The translations under genes were made by a program, and so were the position numbers. From NCBI RefSeq assembly GCF_020531985.1, contig NZ_JAJAVQ010000001.1, forward strand, positions 124,001 to 188,000: a stretch of DNA of 64,000 nt, written 5' to 3'. The notes under the pieces are model-generated. The model was not told where the DNA came from. It did not search any database and saw only the letters and a program-made list of their open reading frames with translations. The DNA comes from Rheinheimera aquimaris (GTDB lineage Bacteria; Pseudomonadota; Gammaproteobacteria; Enterobacterales; Alteromonadaceae). This document shows positions 1 through 10,923 of the stretch, piece after piece (positions within the stretch are counted from its first letter, which is position 1; every line of letters begins with the position of its first letter).

Positions 1-1
1 T

Positions 2-892
2 GCCGAATATCAGGGCAATGGCCGTGAACAACGATTGGTGAAGGACCTGTTGTATCACAATGCCGGTTATCCACCTGAGGTGCATTTTCACCGGCCGGAT
101 AACCGCCACGGCGAAGCATTTTACTCGCTTGACCGAGACAACAGTATGCAACTTATCGCCACTAAGGTGCCGTTCGAGCGAGAGCGTGGCGGTAAGGCGA
201 TATACAGCGACATCGACTACATGCTGCTGGGGCTGATTATTGAGCGCATTACCGGTCAGCAGCAGGATCAGTATCTGGAACAAACACTGTATCGGCCTAT
301 GGGCTTGTCACACACCTTGTTTAATCCGCTACGCAAAGGCATTACGCCACAGCAGATTGCTGCCACTGAACTTGCCGGTAACAGCCGCGGTGGCCGGGTC
401 ACTTTTCCGGCGGATCAGGGCGGGGTGGTGAGGGGTAATGTGCATGATGAAAAAGCACATTATGCTTTTGATGGTGTAGCCGGCCACGCAGGGCTATTCT
501 CCACCGCCAGGGAAACGGCAAGCCTTGCCATGCTGGCGCTGCATGGTGGTTATGGATTAACACCGGTATTCAGTCCTGCTGTTGTACAACAGTTTGTACG
601 GCCATCAGCATCTGATCATACTGTTGGCCTGGGTTGGCGCACTGCCACAGGTGGCGATCTGAACTGGCACTTCGGCCCTTATGCCAGTGCTTATGCATTT
701 GGCCATACCGGCTGGACAGGCACAGCAACACTTATCGACCCATACTATGGCCTGGTGGTAGTATTACTGACGAACAAAAAACACAGCCCAATCCTGCCTG
801 AAGGTGAGAACGGCTATTATTTTGCTGGCGACAGGTTTGAAACTGGTATGTACGGCAGCATCATGAGTAAAATATACCAGGCGTTGCAGTAG
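2..892 (+). CDS. yfeW: YfeW-like serine hydrolase (beta-lactamase/PBP family), 5' truncated
   Basis: The reading frame is open from base 2, so the gene begins upstream of the window; the internal TTG at 35 is not a real start. The visible 296 residues match the C-terminal two thirds of E. coli YfeW (PBP4B), a periplasmic class C beta-lactamase-fold serine hydrolase. Motifs seen are YSDIDYMLLG (the Tyr-x-Asn position, here Tyr-Ser-Asp as in YfeW), the GGVAGHAGLFS stretch, and FGHTGWTGT, which supplies the His-Thr-Gly box. The SxxK nucleophile region and signal peptide lie outside the window. The role is probably peptidoglycan DD-carboxypeptidase or esterase activity; the exact substrate is unknown. 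Confidence 0.88.
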   Translation, partial: AEYQGNGREQRLVKDLLYHNAGYPPEVHFHRPDNRHGEAFYSLDRDNSMQLIATKVPFERERGGKAIYSDIDYMLLGLIIERITGQQQDQYLEQTLYRPMGLSHTLFNPLRKGITPQQIAATELAGNSRGGRVTFPADQGGVVRGNVHDEKAHYAFDGVAGHAGLFSTARETASLAMLALHGGYGLTPVFSPAVVQQFVRPSASDHTVGLGWRTATGGDLNWHFGPYASAYAFGHTGWTGTATLIDPYYGLVVVLLTNKKHSPILPEGENGYYFAGDRFETGMYGSIMSKIYQALQ

Positions 893-926
893 GCTTATCC
901 TGCTGCCTTATTAAGGTTGGAGTACC

Positions 927-1253
927 ATGGCGATTATTTCCTGTCCGTTTTGCGGGCACAAAATTTCCGATAAAACGGCAACATGCAGCAAATGCAATGG
1001 CGATGTCGCCGGTTTAACACCGGAGAAACGTGAATCTTTAGTACGCAGCAAAGCGCTGGATAAAGCACAAAGTCTGGTTAATCACTCGATGTTTGCACTC
1101 TTGCTGTTTCTGGCCGGTTTCGGCCTGATGTACTGGTGGGATCCGGAAGCGGGCAGCGCCCAGCAATACATTGCCGGTGGCGCTATAGGGTTGGGGTTTT
1201 GCTGGTACATTATCAGTCGGGCCCGCATCATGTTTATGAAAAAGCGTAAGTGA
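927..1253 (+). CDS. Zinc-ribbon, two-TM small membrane protein
   Basis: A protein of 108 residues. An N-terminal zinc ribbon (CPFCGHKI followed by CSKCNGD, residues 6-25) is joined to two hydrophobic segments (about 55-70 and 80-98) and a basic tail (KKRK). The ribosome site AGG lies upstream of the ATG at 927. The stop TGA overlaps the possible GTG start of the next gene, so it is probably translated with the DUF1315 and DUF349 genes that follow. The function is unknown. The layout suggests a cytoplasmic metal-binding head anchored in the inner membrane by a hairpin of two helices. Confidence 0.8.
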   Translation: MAIISCPFCGHKISDKTATCSKCNGDVAGLTPEKRESLVRSKALDKAQSLVNHSMFALLLFLAGFGLMYWWDPEAGSAQQYIAGGAIGLGFCWYIISRARIMFMKKRK

Positions 1254-1537
1254 AGATGAACTTTAATGCTCTTGTACAGGCCATGACGCCTGATACTTAT
1301 GAAAAGTTGGCCGAAGCGGTAGCAACAGGACGCTGGGCCGATGGCAATGTTATGAGCGACGCGCAGCGCCAACACAGTTTGCAATTGGTCATGGCCTATC
1401 AGGCGCAGGTGCTTAAATCTGATGAGCTGTTCACCATAGGGGCAGATGGTCAGATGGTACATAAATCTAAAGCCGAGCTTAAAAAGCAATTCGATACCCA
1501 GCCGTCTATCGCAAGGTTTTCGCACGATGATCTTTAA
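1250..1537 (+). CDS. DUF1315 family protein (YeaC-like)
   Basis: A soluble protein of about 95 residues with the DUF1315/YeaC opening (FNALVQAMTPDTYEKL) and the GRWADG motif typical of this small family. The GTG at 1250 overlaps the previous stop (GTGA); the ATG at 1256 is an equally good start and gives the usual family N-terminus (MNFNALV). Its last 11 bases overlap the start of the DUF349 gene. No biochemical function is established for the family. Tight packing with its two neighbours suggests coupled translation. Confidence 0.85.
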   Translation: MKMNFNALVQAMTPDTYEKLAEAVATGRWADGNVMSDAQRQHSLQLVMAYQAQVLKSDELFTIGADGQMVHKSKAELKKQFDTQPSIARFSHDDL

Positions 1538-4232
1538 ACGTTTTTTCAAACCAAAATGGCAGCATGCCGACGCTGCGGTGCGCCAACAAGCTATAGCGCA
1601 GTTAGACCAAAATAATCAAGAGCATAAGAGTATACTGCATGAACTAGCGTTTAACGATGGCGCAGAAGCCGTGCGTAAAGCGGCATTGGTGAAATTGAAC
1701 GACTTTTCACTGTGGTGGCAGGCAAGTAAACACGACAGCGCTGAGCGTATACAGCATCTGGCTGAGCAAACGCTGATAGAACAGTTGCTACAAAATAAAG
1801 TGGAAGCGAAGTTAAAACTGCAGTTTATTGCTCAATGCAACCGTAGCAGTATTCTGGAGCAATTGGCACAAACAGAAACAGATGCTGGTATTAAATTTAG
1901 TTTGTTACAGCGTCTTAATAAGGCAGAGCTGAAACACAAAGCACTGCAGGAGCCGGTATTACAGCTGGCGCAAAAACGACAATTGCTGGCTGGCCTTACC
2001 GATGAGAAAGTGCTGGAGAAACTGGCGCGCCAGCTTGACGGTGAGTTACAAACTGAGGTGCTGCAAAAACTGCAAGCGCTGCATGAGCAAAAACAAAAGC
2101 CGCCGCAATTACGTAAACAACTGACGTTACTGCTGGCAAAATTAAATGCGTTACGTGAACGCACTGTGCTGGAGCAAATACCGGCGCAGCTGGAAGAGTA
2201 TCAGGCGCAGTGGCAGCAACTGGAACCTGAGCTGGAGTGTCTGGCGCAGGAGGCGCAGGAATTTCGTACTAAGTATGAAAAAATCAACAGCCAACTGCAG
2301 CAGTGGTTGGCTCCGAAACTGGCGCAGCTGAATGAGATCCAGGCGCAGCAACAACGAGAAACAGAGCAGCGGGCCGCTTATAAGGCATTACAGCAGCAAG
2401 TTGATGCTCTTAAGCAAGGTTTGCAGCAGGCTTTGCTCAACGCCGATATCAGCGCAGCACAGCAACTTGAATCGCATTTGCAGGCCTTTGAGCAGGCGTT
2501 GGCAGAGGCTGATGTTGCAGATAAATCCGAGCTGACAAAGCAGGTCAAACAGTTACAGCAACAACTGCAGCAGTTGCCGGCGTTGGCTGATCAACTGGCG
2601 CAGCTTACCCGGTTGGTGGCAGACTGGGCCGCACAGAAAGTCCCGTCAACAGTGGAAGAATACCAGTCACTGGCGGCGCAGCTGTCCCAATGGCAGCAAG
2701 ACTGGCGCAGGCTAAGTAAGGCGCTGGTGATTGCCGTGCCGGATAGTCTGCAACAGGCGAAAGACGATTTGGCCCGGCAATGGCAAAATGCTGCGGTAGG
2801 TTTTACCGCCCAGAGTGAGAAAGTACAACGTCAATGCCGCAGTAAACTGGCGCAGTACCGCAGATTATATTCGGCCGGTAAATATAAGGTGCTGTTTGGT
2901 CTGTTTAAGGGCATAGAGCAGGATTATGCGCAGCTGACGGCGTCGCAGCAACAGGCGCTTGGTAAAGACTACGAGTTTGCCAGTGAAAAAATGGCCGAGC
3001 TTGCAGACTGGCAGGAATATATCGCGACGCCACGTAAGCAACAATTACTGGCGCAAATGCAAACGCTTAGCGCAGAGCTGCCTGATAATCTTATCCGTCA
3101 GCGCGCCGATGAGGTGAAGCAGGCACGGGCACAGTGGAACTCATTGGGTAAGGCTGATCCAGCATTGGAGCAGCAGTTAAATGATGATTTTGATGCAGCC
3201 TGCGAGCGGGCATTTGCACCATGTCGCAGCTATTTTGCTGCGCAGGACGCGCTGCGCGCAGAGCATGTAAAGCAGCGTGAGCAGCTTATTGCCAGCGCGC
3301 AAGCAATACAATCAGAGCAACTGGATGCGAAAACACTGGAACAACAACTGCACCAGTTGAAGCAGGCCTGGCAACAAGCTGGGGCAGTGGATAAACAGCA
3401 ATTTAACGCCTTAAACGACGCTTTTACTCAGGCGTTGGCGCCTTCGCGTGAACACCTGACAGCAATCCAGCAACAGGTTGCTCAGGCTAAACAGCAGCTT
3501 ATTGTCAAAGCACAAAGCGCCTTAGCACTGAACGATGCTAACCTGACCGCCAAAGCGTTAAAGGAGTGCCAGCAACAATGGAAGCAACTGGGCCAGGCCG
3601 CTCGTAAGCAGGATCAGGCACTGTGGACAGAATTTCGTGCAGTGTGTGACAGCTTCTTTAATGCCCGGGCGGAGCAGGTGTTACAGCAAAAAGCCGCCGA
3701 GCAGGCTGAGCTGGAACAGATTACTCTGCAACTCAATGCGTTAGAGGCCTTATTACAACAAGCTGACAGTGCAGCAGAGTTCAATGCATTACAGCAAAAG
3801 CTGCAGGCGATAGAGACTCACAGCGTGGGCGCACAGCAAAGTGTACGGCAGCTGCAAAGTAAACTACAGCAAGCGCAGCAACAATGGCTGCAGCAACAGA
3901 ACACTCAGGAATTTGCTGCGATGTTTGAGTTGTTGCAGGACCCTGCTGTCAGTGCCGAACAATTGCCTGCTGCGTACCGGGATGTGTTTGCCAAACAGCA
4001 AGAACAGCAGTTCAGTCGCGAGCAACTGACGCTGGCGCTGGAAATTGTGACCGATATGCCGTCACCCGATCAGGCGGCAAGGCAGCAAGTTCAGCTGTTA
4101 CTGTTGTCAGATAAGCATAATCAGGGCGTGGCGCTGGATAAACACAGTCTGCTGCGCCGCTGGTTGCAGTTTGGTGCTGTACAAGCGACAGAGCTACCGC
4201 TGTTGCAGCGGGTAAAGGCCGTTTTTGCCTGA
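1527..4232 (+). CDS. DUF349 family protein, long Gln-rich coiled coil
   Basis: A protein of 901 residues beginning MIFKRFFKPKWQ. I chose the ATG at 1527, inside the end of the DUF1315 gene, because translation further upstream has no family resemblance. The N-terminal 100 residues look like HEAT-type helical repeats (VRQQAIAQLD, VRKAALVKLN). The rest is long heptad-like helix very rich in Gln, Ala and Leu. DUF349 units carrying W-(K/N)-x-LG motifs recur, for example WNSLGKAD and WKQLGQAA. No signal peptide or membrane segment is seen. Members of this family are conserved in Alteromonadales next to DUF1315 and ansA, but their function is unknown. Confidence 0.85.
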   Translation: MIFKRFFKPKWQHADAAVRQQAIAQLDQNNQEHKSILHELAFNDGAEAVRKAALVKLNDFSLWWQASKHDSAERIQHLAEQTLIEQLLQNKVEAKLKLQFIAQCNRSSILEQLAQTETDAGIKFSLLQRLNKAELKHKALQEPVLQLAQKRQLLAGLTDEKVLEKLARQLDGELQTEVLQKLQALHEQKQKPPQLRKQLTLLLAKLNALRERTVLEQIPAQLEEYQAQWQQLEPELECLAQEAQEFRTKYEKINSQLQQWLAPKLAQLNEIQAQQQRETEQRAAYKALQQQVDALKQGLQQALLNADISAAQQLESHLQAFEQALAEADVADKSELTKQVKQLQQQLQQLPALADQLAQLTRLVADWAAQKVPSTVEEYQSLAAQLSQWQQDWRRLSKALVIAVPDSLQQAKDDLARQWQNAAVGFTAQSEKVQRQCRSKLAQYRRLYSAGKYKVLFGLFKGIEQDYAQLTASQQQALGKDYEFASEKMAELADWQEYIATPRKQQLLAQMQTLSAELPDNLIRQRADEVKQARAQWNSLGKADPALEQQLNDDFDAACERAFAPCRSYFAAQDALRAEHVKQREQLIASAQAIQSEQLDAKTLEQQLHQLKQAWQQAGAVDKQQFNALNDAFTQALAPSREHLTAIQQQVAQAKQQLIVKAQSALALNDANLTAKALKECQQQWKQLGQAARKQDQALWTEFRAVCDSFFNARAEQVLQQKAAEQAELEQITLQLNALEALLQQADSAAEFNALQQKLQAIETHSVGAQQSVRQLQSKLQQAQQQWLQQQNTQEFAAMFELLQDPAVSAEQLPAAYRDVFAKQQEQQFSREQLTLALEIVTDMPSPDQAARQQVQLLLLSDKHNQGVALDKHSLLRRWLQFGAVQATELPLLQRVKAVFA

Positions 4233-4260
4233 GCTGTGCTTATTTGGCTAAGCCATAAAT

Positions 4261-4282
4261 GACAGCAGGTTAACCTGCTGTC
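4261..4282. terminator. 22-bp perfect palindrome between convergent genes
   Basis: The bases from GACAGCAGGT to its exact reverse complement form a gapless 22-bp palindrome. It lies 28 bases after the DUF349 stop and contains the ansA stop codon (TAA on the minus strand at 4270-4272). It can form an 11-bp stem in transcripts from either side. No T-run follows on either strand, so it is at best an atypical bidirectional terminator or mRNA 3'-end stabiliser. Confidence 0.5.
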
Positions 4283-5286
4283 AGCTCTCCACGCAGGTCT
4301 TGCTGCATTTGCTGGCGTACTTCATCAGCAGACAAGTTTTTACTCAGTAAATAGTGCAACTTGGTCAGTGCTGCTTCCAATGTCATATCGTAGCCGCTTA
4401 TTACACCGTTTTGTTTCAGGGCGTTGCCAGTGGCGTAGCCTTGCATATTAACGGTGCCTTTAAAGCACTGAGTGCAGTTTACGATAATCAGGCCGCGCTG
4501 GCTGGCGTCACTGAGAATTTGTAACAACTCTGGCCGCTGCGGCGCATTGCCAACGCCAAAAGATTTGATAATCAACGCTCTTACCGGCGCCGCGGTCATA
4601 TTGCGGATCACTTCAGTGCTGATGCCGGGATATAAGGTCACCACACTGATCGGTTGCGGAATAATGTGTGCCAGTGTCAATGGGGCTGCCAGTTTGGTCT
4701 GACTTAATTTGCCGGCAACCAGGCTGATATGAATACCGGCTTCAAGCAGCGGTGGAAAATTAGGTGAAGCAAACGCATTAAAGCCATTGGCATCGGCTTT
4801 GGTGGCGCGGTTACCGCGAAACAGCTGGTTGTTGAAAAACAAGGCAACTTCAGCAATCGGGTAGTTCGCCGCCAGATACAGCGCATTTAGCAGGTTCACT
4901 TGTCCGTCTGAGCGCATTTGTGCCAGCGGAATTTGTGAGCCGGTAATAATGACCGGCTTTTGCAGGTTTTCCAGCATAAACGATAGCGCAGATGCGGTAT
5001 AAGCCATAGTGTCTGTGCCATGCAACACAACAAAACCGTCGTAGTGCGGGTACTGCTGCTGAATATCTTCTGCAATATGGCGCCAATGCTCGGGTGTCAT
5101 GTCAGATGAATCTATCACCGGGTGATATTCGTGAATATCAAACTCAGGCATTTCCGGCCGGTAAAACTCCGGCATACTCTTTACGGTATCGGTTAAAAAA
5201 CCCGGTACAGGCACATAGCCTTGATCTGAGTGCTGCATGCCGATGGTGCCGCCGGTGTAGGCGACATAAATACGTTTTCTGCTCAT
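4270..5286 (-). CDS. ansA: L-asparaginase I, cytoplasmic type
   Basis: A 338-residue protein starting MSRKRIYVAYTGGTIGM; the upstream in-frame codons are excluded because the Thr-Gly-Gly-Thr box should sit near residue 10. It hydrolyses L-asparagine to aspartate and ammonia. The two active-site threonine regions are visible: TGGTIGM (about residues 10-16) and HGTDTMAYTASALSFM (about 90-105). They are followed by the conserved GSQIPLAQMRSDGQ segment. There is no signal peptide, matching the low-affinity AnsA type and not the periplasmic AnsB. It lies 60 bp downstream of sppA on the same strand, the same ansA/sppA pairing as in E. coli. Confidence 0.95.
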   Translation of the reverse strand: MSRKRIYVAYTGGTIGMQHSDQGYVPVPGFLTDTVKSMPEFYRPEMPEFDIHEYHPVIDSSDMTPEHWRHIAEDIQQQYPHYDGFVVLHGTDTMAYTASALSFMLENLQKPVIITGSQIPLAQMRSDGQVNLLNALYLAANYPIAEVALFFNNQLFRGNRATKADANGFNAFASPNFPPLLEAGIHISLVAGKLSQTKLAAPLTLAHIIPQPISVVTLYPGISTEVIRNMTAAPVRALIIKSFGVGNAPQRPELLQILSDASQRGLIIVNCTQCFKGTVNMQGYATGNALKQNGVISGYDMTLEAALTKLHYLLSKNLSADEVRQQMQQDLRGELTAG

Positions 5287-5346
5287 ATTATCAATATAAA
5301 AATGCCCGGTCATTGCCGGGCATTGTAATAGACTTCGCTAGGGCTG

Positions 5347-7227
5347 TCAGTTAATGCTGCAGCTTACACAGTATGAATAAACACCATTTGGATCATTGAA
5401 CTGGTTCATCAGCACAAAATCCTGTTTCAGTTGCTTGGTTAACTTGCCAAGCAATTTCTGCTCTGCGCTGGCTTCCGATTGTGGCAACCAGCCCTGAACC
5501 TTGGCTTCACCCAGTAAATCTTTAATCATCTGCTCGCCCGGTGTCAGATCCTGCTGTACCACTTTGACATCATAGTGGCTTAAACCGGCTTTATCGGCTG
5601 CGGCTTTAATGGCATCGCCAAAGCTGCCCAGTTTATCTACCAGGCCCAGCTCCTGTGCCTTGCGGCCTGTCCAGACACGGCCCTGGGCAATCTTGTCTAC
5701 TTCTTCTGCTGTCATATTGCGGTTTTCGCTAACCAGCGTTAAGAACTCGCTGTAGCCACGTTCAATTAATAGCTGGAACAGATCAGCTGCTTTATCGTCC
5801 AAACCTTTAAACAGTGGTAAGCCGTTACTTAAACCAGCAAGCTCGGTAGTGCCGACACCGTCTACATTCAGGCCAAGCACCGGTAACGCGTCTTCAGCTG
5901 TATGCAGCAGACCAAAGATGCCAATAGAGCCAGTAATGGTTGTAGGTGATGCCCAAATTTCATTGGCCGGTGCTGCTATCCAGTAACCGCCAGACGCCGC
6001 AACAGAGCCCATAGATGCGATAACCGGTTTACCGGCTTCACGCAGCAGACGGATCTCCTGACCAATTATTTCCGACGCATAAGCGCTACCGCCTGGGCTA
6101 TCGATACGCAGTACAACGGCTTTTACTTTATCGTCAAAGCGTGCTTTACGCAGCAGTTCAGCTGTAGAGTCACCGCCAACTGAGCCTGCTTTGGCATAAC
6201 CATCAACAATCACACCGCGTGCTACCACTACAGCAACCTTGTCAGTAACCGGATTATCAAACTGTTTTGAAGGCACAACCAGATGTGCGTAATCCTGGAA
6301 AGTAACGTGGTTGTAAGTGTGCTCGTCGTTCTCACCGACAATAGCTACCAGCTCGCGACGAAACTCTTCACGGGTTTTGATGCTGTCGACCAAACCGGCA
6401 TTGACAGCATACTGACTTAAGTCACCGTTTGCAGCTTGCAGCTTTTCCAACAGTGAGCTGTAAGTTTCATCGAAGTTGTCTATGGCAAAACCACGGCGCT
6501 GCGCGACCTGCTCTTTATAGTCGCCCCACAATTCATTTAACCAGGCAGAATTGGCTTCTTTTGCTGCATCAGACATGTCGTTGCGCAAAAATGGCTCTAC
6601 CGCTGATTTATAGGTACCCACCCGGAACACATGGGTATTAATTTTCAGCTTCTCTAACGCATTTTTGTAATACATCGGGTAGCTGCCATAACCTTCAAGC
6701 AACACTGTGCCCATCGGGCTCAGGTTTATCTCGTCAGCGTAACTGGCAAGGTAGTATTGGGTCTGGCCGTAAAAACCACCGTAGGCAAACACCTTTTTAC
6801 CGGCGGCTTTAAAGCTTTCGATGGCTGCACCAATGCGCTGCATTTTATCCAGTGAACCATGGCCTAACATCGATAAATCCAGCACCAGCGCCTGAATACG
6901 GTTGTCGCTGCTGGCTTGTTTTATTACCGTAACCACATCACTGACCAACACTTCAGGCGCTTCTTCCTGACCGCCCAGACTTTCGTTGATTGCCGTTGCG
7001 ATAGGGTCTGTCCAGCGTTTCTCTTCTACCAGGTCACCGGTCAGATTAAGTACTAGCGCAGCTGTTGGCGGCACTTCAACGTTATCGTCGCCACCAAAAA
7101 TGGACATTGCGATAACGACAACCAGGCCAATAAACAGCAGGTTTAAAATGACAGAACGGAAGCCGCGATACAGCCGGCCAATGGCACTGAACAACCGGCG
7201 GATCGGGCCGGGATTTTTATTGGTCAT
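5347..7227 (-). CDS. sppA: Signal peptide peptidase SppA (protease IV, 67K type)
   Basis: A 626-residue protein; the start at 7227 (MTNKNPGP) is chosen because AGGAA sits six bases upstream and the length matches E. coli SppA (618). It is an inner-membrane serine protease that degrades cleaved signal peptides. An N-terminal membrane helix (about residues 25-45) is followed by two tandem ClpP-like domains. The catalytic pair is recognisable: Lys207 in VGTYKSAVEP and Ser412 in AASGGYW, with the IDSPGGSAYASE motif before it. It is transcribed toward ansA. It resembles the E. coli ydjA-sppA-ansA neighbourhood, although the ydjA-like gene here is 5 kb away. Confidence 0.96.
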   Translation of the reverse strand: MTNKNPGPIRRLFSAIGRLYRGFRSVILNLLFIGLVVVIAMSIFGGDDNVEVPPTAALVLNLTGDLVEEKRWTDPIATAINESLGGQEEAPEVLVSDVVTVIKQASSDNRIQALVLDLSMLGHGSLDKMQRIGAAIESFKAAGKKVFAYGGFYGQTQYYLASYADEINLSPMGTVLLEGYGSYPMYYKNALEKLKINTHVFRVGTYKSAVEPFLRNDMSDAAKEANSAWLNELWGDYKEQVAQRRGFAIDNFDETYSSLLEKLQAANGDLSQYAVNAGLVDSIKTREEFRRELVAIVGENDEHTYNHVTFQDYAHLVVPSKQFDNPVTDKVAVVVARGVIVDGYAKAGSVGGDSTAELLRKARFDDKVKAVVLRIDSPGGSAYASEIIGQEIRLLREAGKPVIASMGSVAASGGYWIAAPANEIWASPTTITGSIGIFGLLHTAEDALPVLGLNVDGVGTTELAGLSNGLPLFKGLDDKAADLFQLLIERGYSEFLTLVSENRNMTAEEVDKIAQGRVWTGRKAQELGLVDKLGSFGDAIKAAADKAGLSHYDVKVVQQDLTPGEQMIKDLLGEAKVQGWLPQSEASAEQKLLGKLTKQLKQDFVLMNQFNDPNGVYSYCVSCSIN

Positions 7228-7373
7228 AGGGTATTCCTGTTGTTGCATCACTATTTATGCATGCTTGTATGCTAAACAATTTACTGTCAAAGGCTAAGTG
7301 GAATTTGTAAGTAAATGTGTAACACTCTGCGTCAGTGCAGGCGCAGCTTGCTATCGGCAGACAAAGCGGCTAA

Positions 7374-9431
<2,058 letters not shown>

Positions 9432-9491
9432 CAGCTGATGTCATGTGCTGTTCTGGTGAAGGCATCGCACCAATGCTGTGCGCCTGCTGCT

Positions 9492-9519
9492 CAAAGGCAC
9501 CGTTTTGGTGCCTTTGTTA
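9492..9519 (+). terminator. Intrinsic terminator after fadH
   Basis: A 10-bp stem, CAAAGGCACC / GGTGCCTTTG, with a GTTTT loop, followed by TTAT, 60 bases downstream of the fadH stop. The following 150 bases up to glgC hold no convincing gene and should contain the glgC promoter. Confidence 0.75.
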
Positions 9520-9668
9520 TATCAGTGTCATAAATATCTGTTCATTTAGAACCTGTGAAACCTTATTGCTAAGGACTGCTAGCCATTTGCTAACAGCTAC
9601 TGCTATTGTGGTATTAGCTTTGCAACCTGAAAATAAATTACACACGTTGAGCTGAACAGGGAGTTTTT

Positions 9669-10901
9669 ATGTCCGGGGTATTAACCATGATTCTGGCCGG
9701 TGGCGAAGGTACGCGTTTAGCACCTTTAACCGGTGTCAGGGCAAAACCAGCTGTACCTTTTGGTGGAAATTATCGCATCATCGATTTTGTGATGAATAAC
9801 TTTGTTAACTCAGATTTGCTGCAAATTTTTGTTATCACTCAATTTAAATCGCACTCACTAATGAAACACCTAAGCCGTGCCTGGCGTGTTACCGGCTTAA
9901 CTAACCGCTTTATCGACCCTATACCAGCACAAATGCAAACCGGTAAACACTGGTATCTGGGTACAGCTGATGCCATCTACCAGAACCTGCATCTGATCCA
10001 CGGCCTGGATCCGGAGCATGTCTGCGTATTTGGTGGTGACCACATTTACAAAATGGATGTAAGGCAGATGCTGGATTACCACCGGCAGAAAAATGCCCGC
10101 CTGACCGTTGCGGCCATACCTGTGCCGGTAGCGCAGGCGCACGAGTTTGGTGTGATTGAAGTCGATGCCAACGGCAAAATGATTGGCTTTGAAGAAAAAC
10201 CGAAAACCAACCCGAAAACGATACCGGGTAATCCGGATTTTGTACTGGCGTCTATGGGTAATTATATTTTTGAAGCCAAAACATTGGTTTCAGTACTGGA
10301 AGATGATGCCGCCAAAGCCGACTCGAAACACGATTTCGGCCATAACATTATTCCGCAGTTGTACCCATCGGGTGATGTGTATGTTTATGATTTTTCGTCT
10401 AATGTTATCCGCGGTGAAAGCCCGAGCAGCAGCGGTTACTGGCGCGATGTCGGCACCATAGATTCATACTACGAAGCCAATATGGACCTTATCTCTGTCG
10501 AGCCGCCGTTTGATTTATATAACAGGTACTGGCCACTGCGCGGCTATACGCCACCGGTACCACCGGCGAAGTTTGTACACGATGAAGCCAACCGCACCGG
10601 GCAGGCCATAAGCTCAATGGTGGCATCAGGCTGTATCGTTAGCGGCTCAATTGTTTATCAGTCTATTCTGGGTCATAACGTGCATGTACACAGCCACGCC
10701 TATATTGAAAAGTGCGTACTGATGGGTAACAACGATATTGGCCGGGGTTGCCGCATTCGTCGCGCCATTATTGATAAAGATGTCAAGATTGCGCCGGGCA
10801 CTATAATCGGCGAGGATCCCGTTTTGGATAAGCAACGTTTTCATATCTCCGCCAGTGGCGTTATTGTGATACCCAAAGGTGCCATGGTTGGGTTTGAGTG
10901 A
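9669..10901 (+). CDS. glgC: Glucose-1-phosphate adenylyltransferase
   Basis: A 410-residue ADP-glucose pyrophosphorylase; it makes ADP-glucose from ATP and glucose 1-phosphate, the committed step of bacterial glycogen synthesis. The nucleotidyltransferase signature ILAGGEGTRLAPLT is at residues 8-21, followed by KPAVPFGGNYRIIDF. The GVIEVD and FEEKPK motifs of the sugar-phosphate site come later, and a left-handed beta-helix C-terminus follows (hexapeptide-type repeats from about residue 310). The start has GGGAG seven bases upstream. glgA follows after 22 bp, so the two form an operon. Confidence 0.97.
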   Translation: MSGVLTMILAGGEGTRLAPLTGVRAKPAVPFGGNYRIIDFVMNNFVNSDLLQIFVITQFKSHSLMKHLSRAWRVTGLTNRFIDPIPAQMQTGKHWYLGTADAIYQNLHLIHGLDPEHVCVFGGDHIYKMDVRQMLDYHRQKNARLTVAAIPVPVAQAHEFGVIEVDANGKMIGFEEKPKTNPKTIPGNPDFVLASMGNYIFEAKTLVSVLEDDAAKADSKHDFGHNIIPQLYPSGDVYVYDFSSNVIRGESPSSSGYWRDVGTIDSYYEANMDLISVEPPFDLYNRYWPLRGYTPPVPPAKFVHDEANRTGQAISSMVASGCIVSGSIVYQSILGHNVHVHSHAYIEKCVLMGNNDIGRGCRIRRAIIDKDVKIAPGTIIGEDPVLDKQRFHISASGVIVIPKGAMVGFE

Positions 10902-10923
10902 AACAACGAAAAGGCAGTAGATA

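Noticed and set aside
9443..9655. 70-codon ORF between fadH and glgC
   Set aside because: It runs straight through the fadH terminator hairpin (9492-9516), is unusually Cys-rich at the start and has no ribosome site or recognisable sequence.
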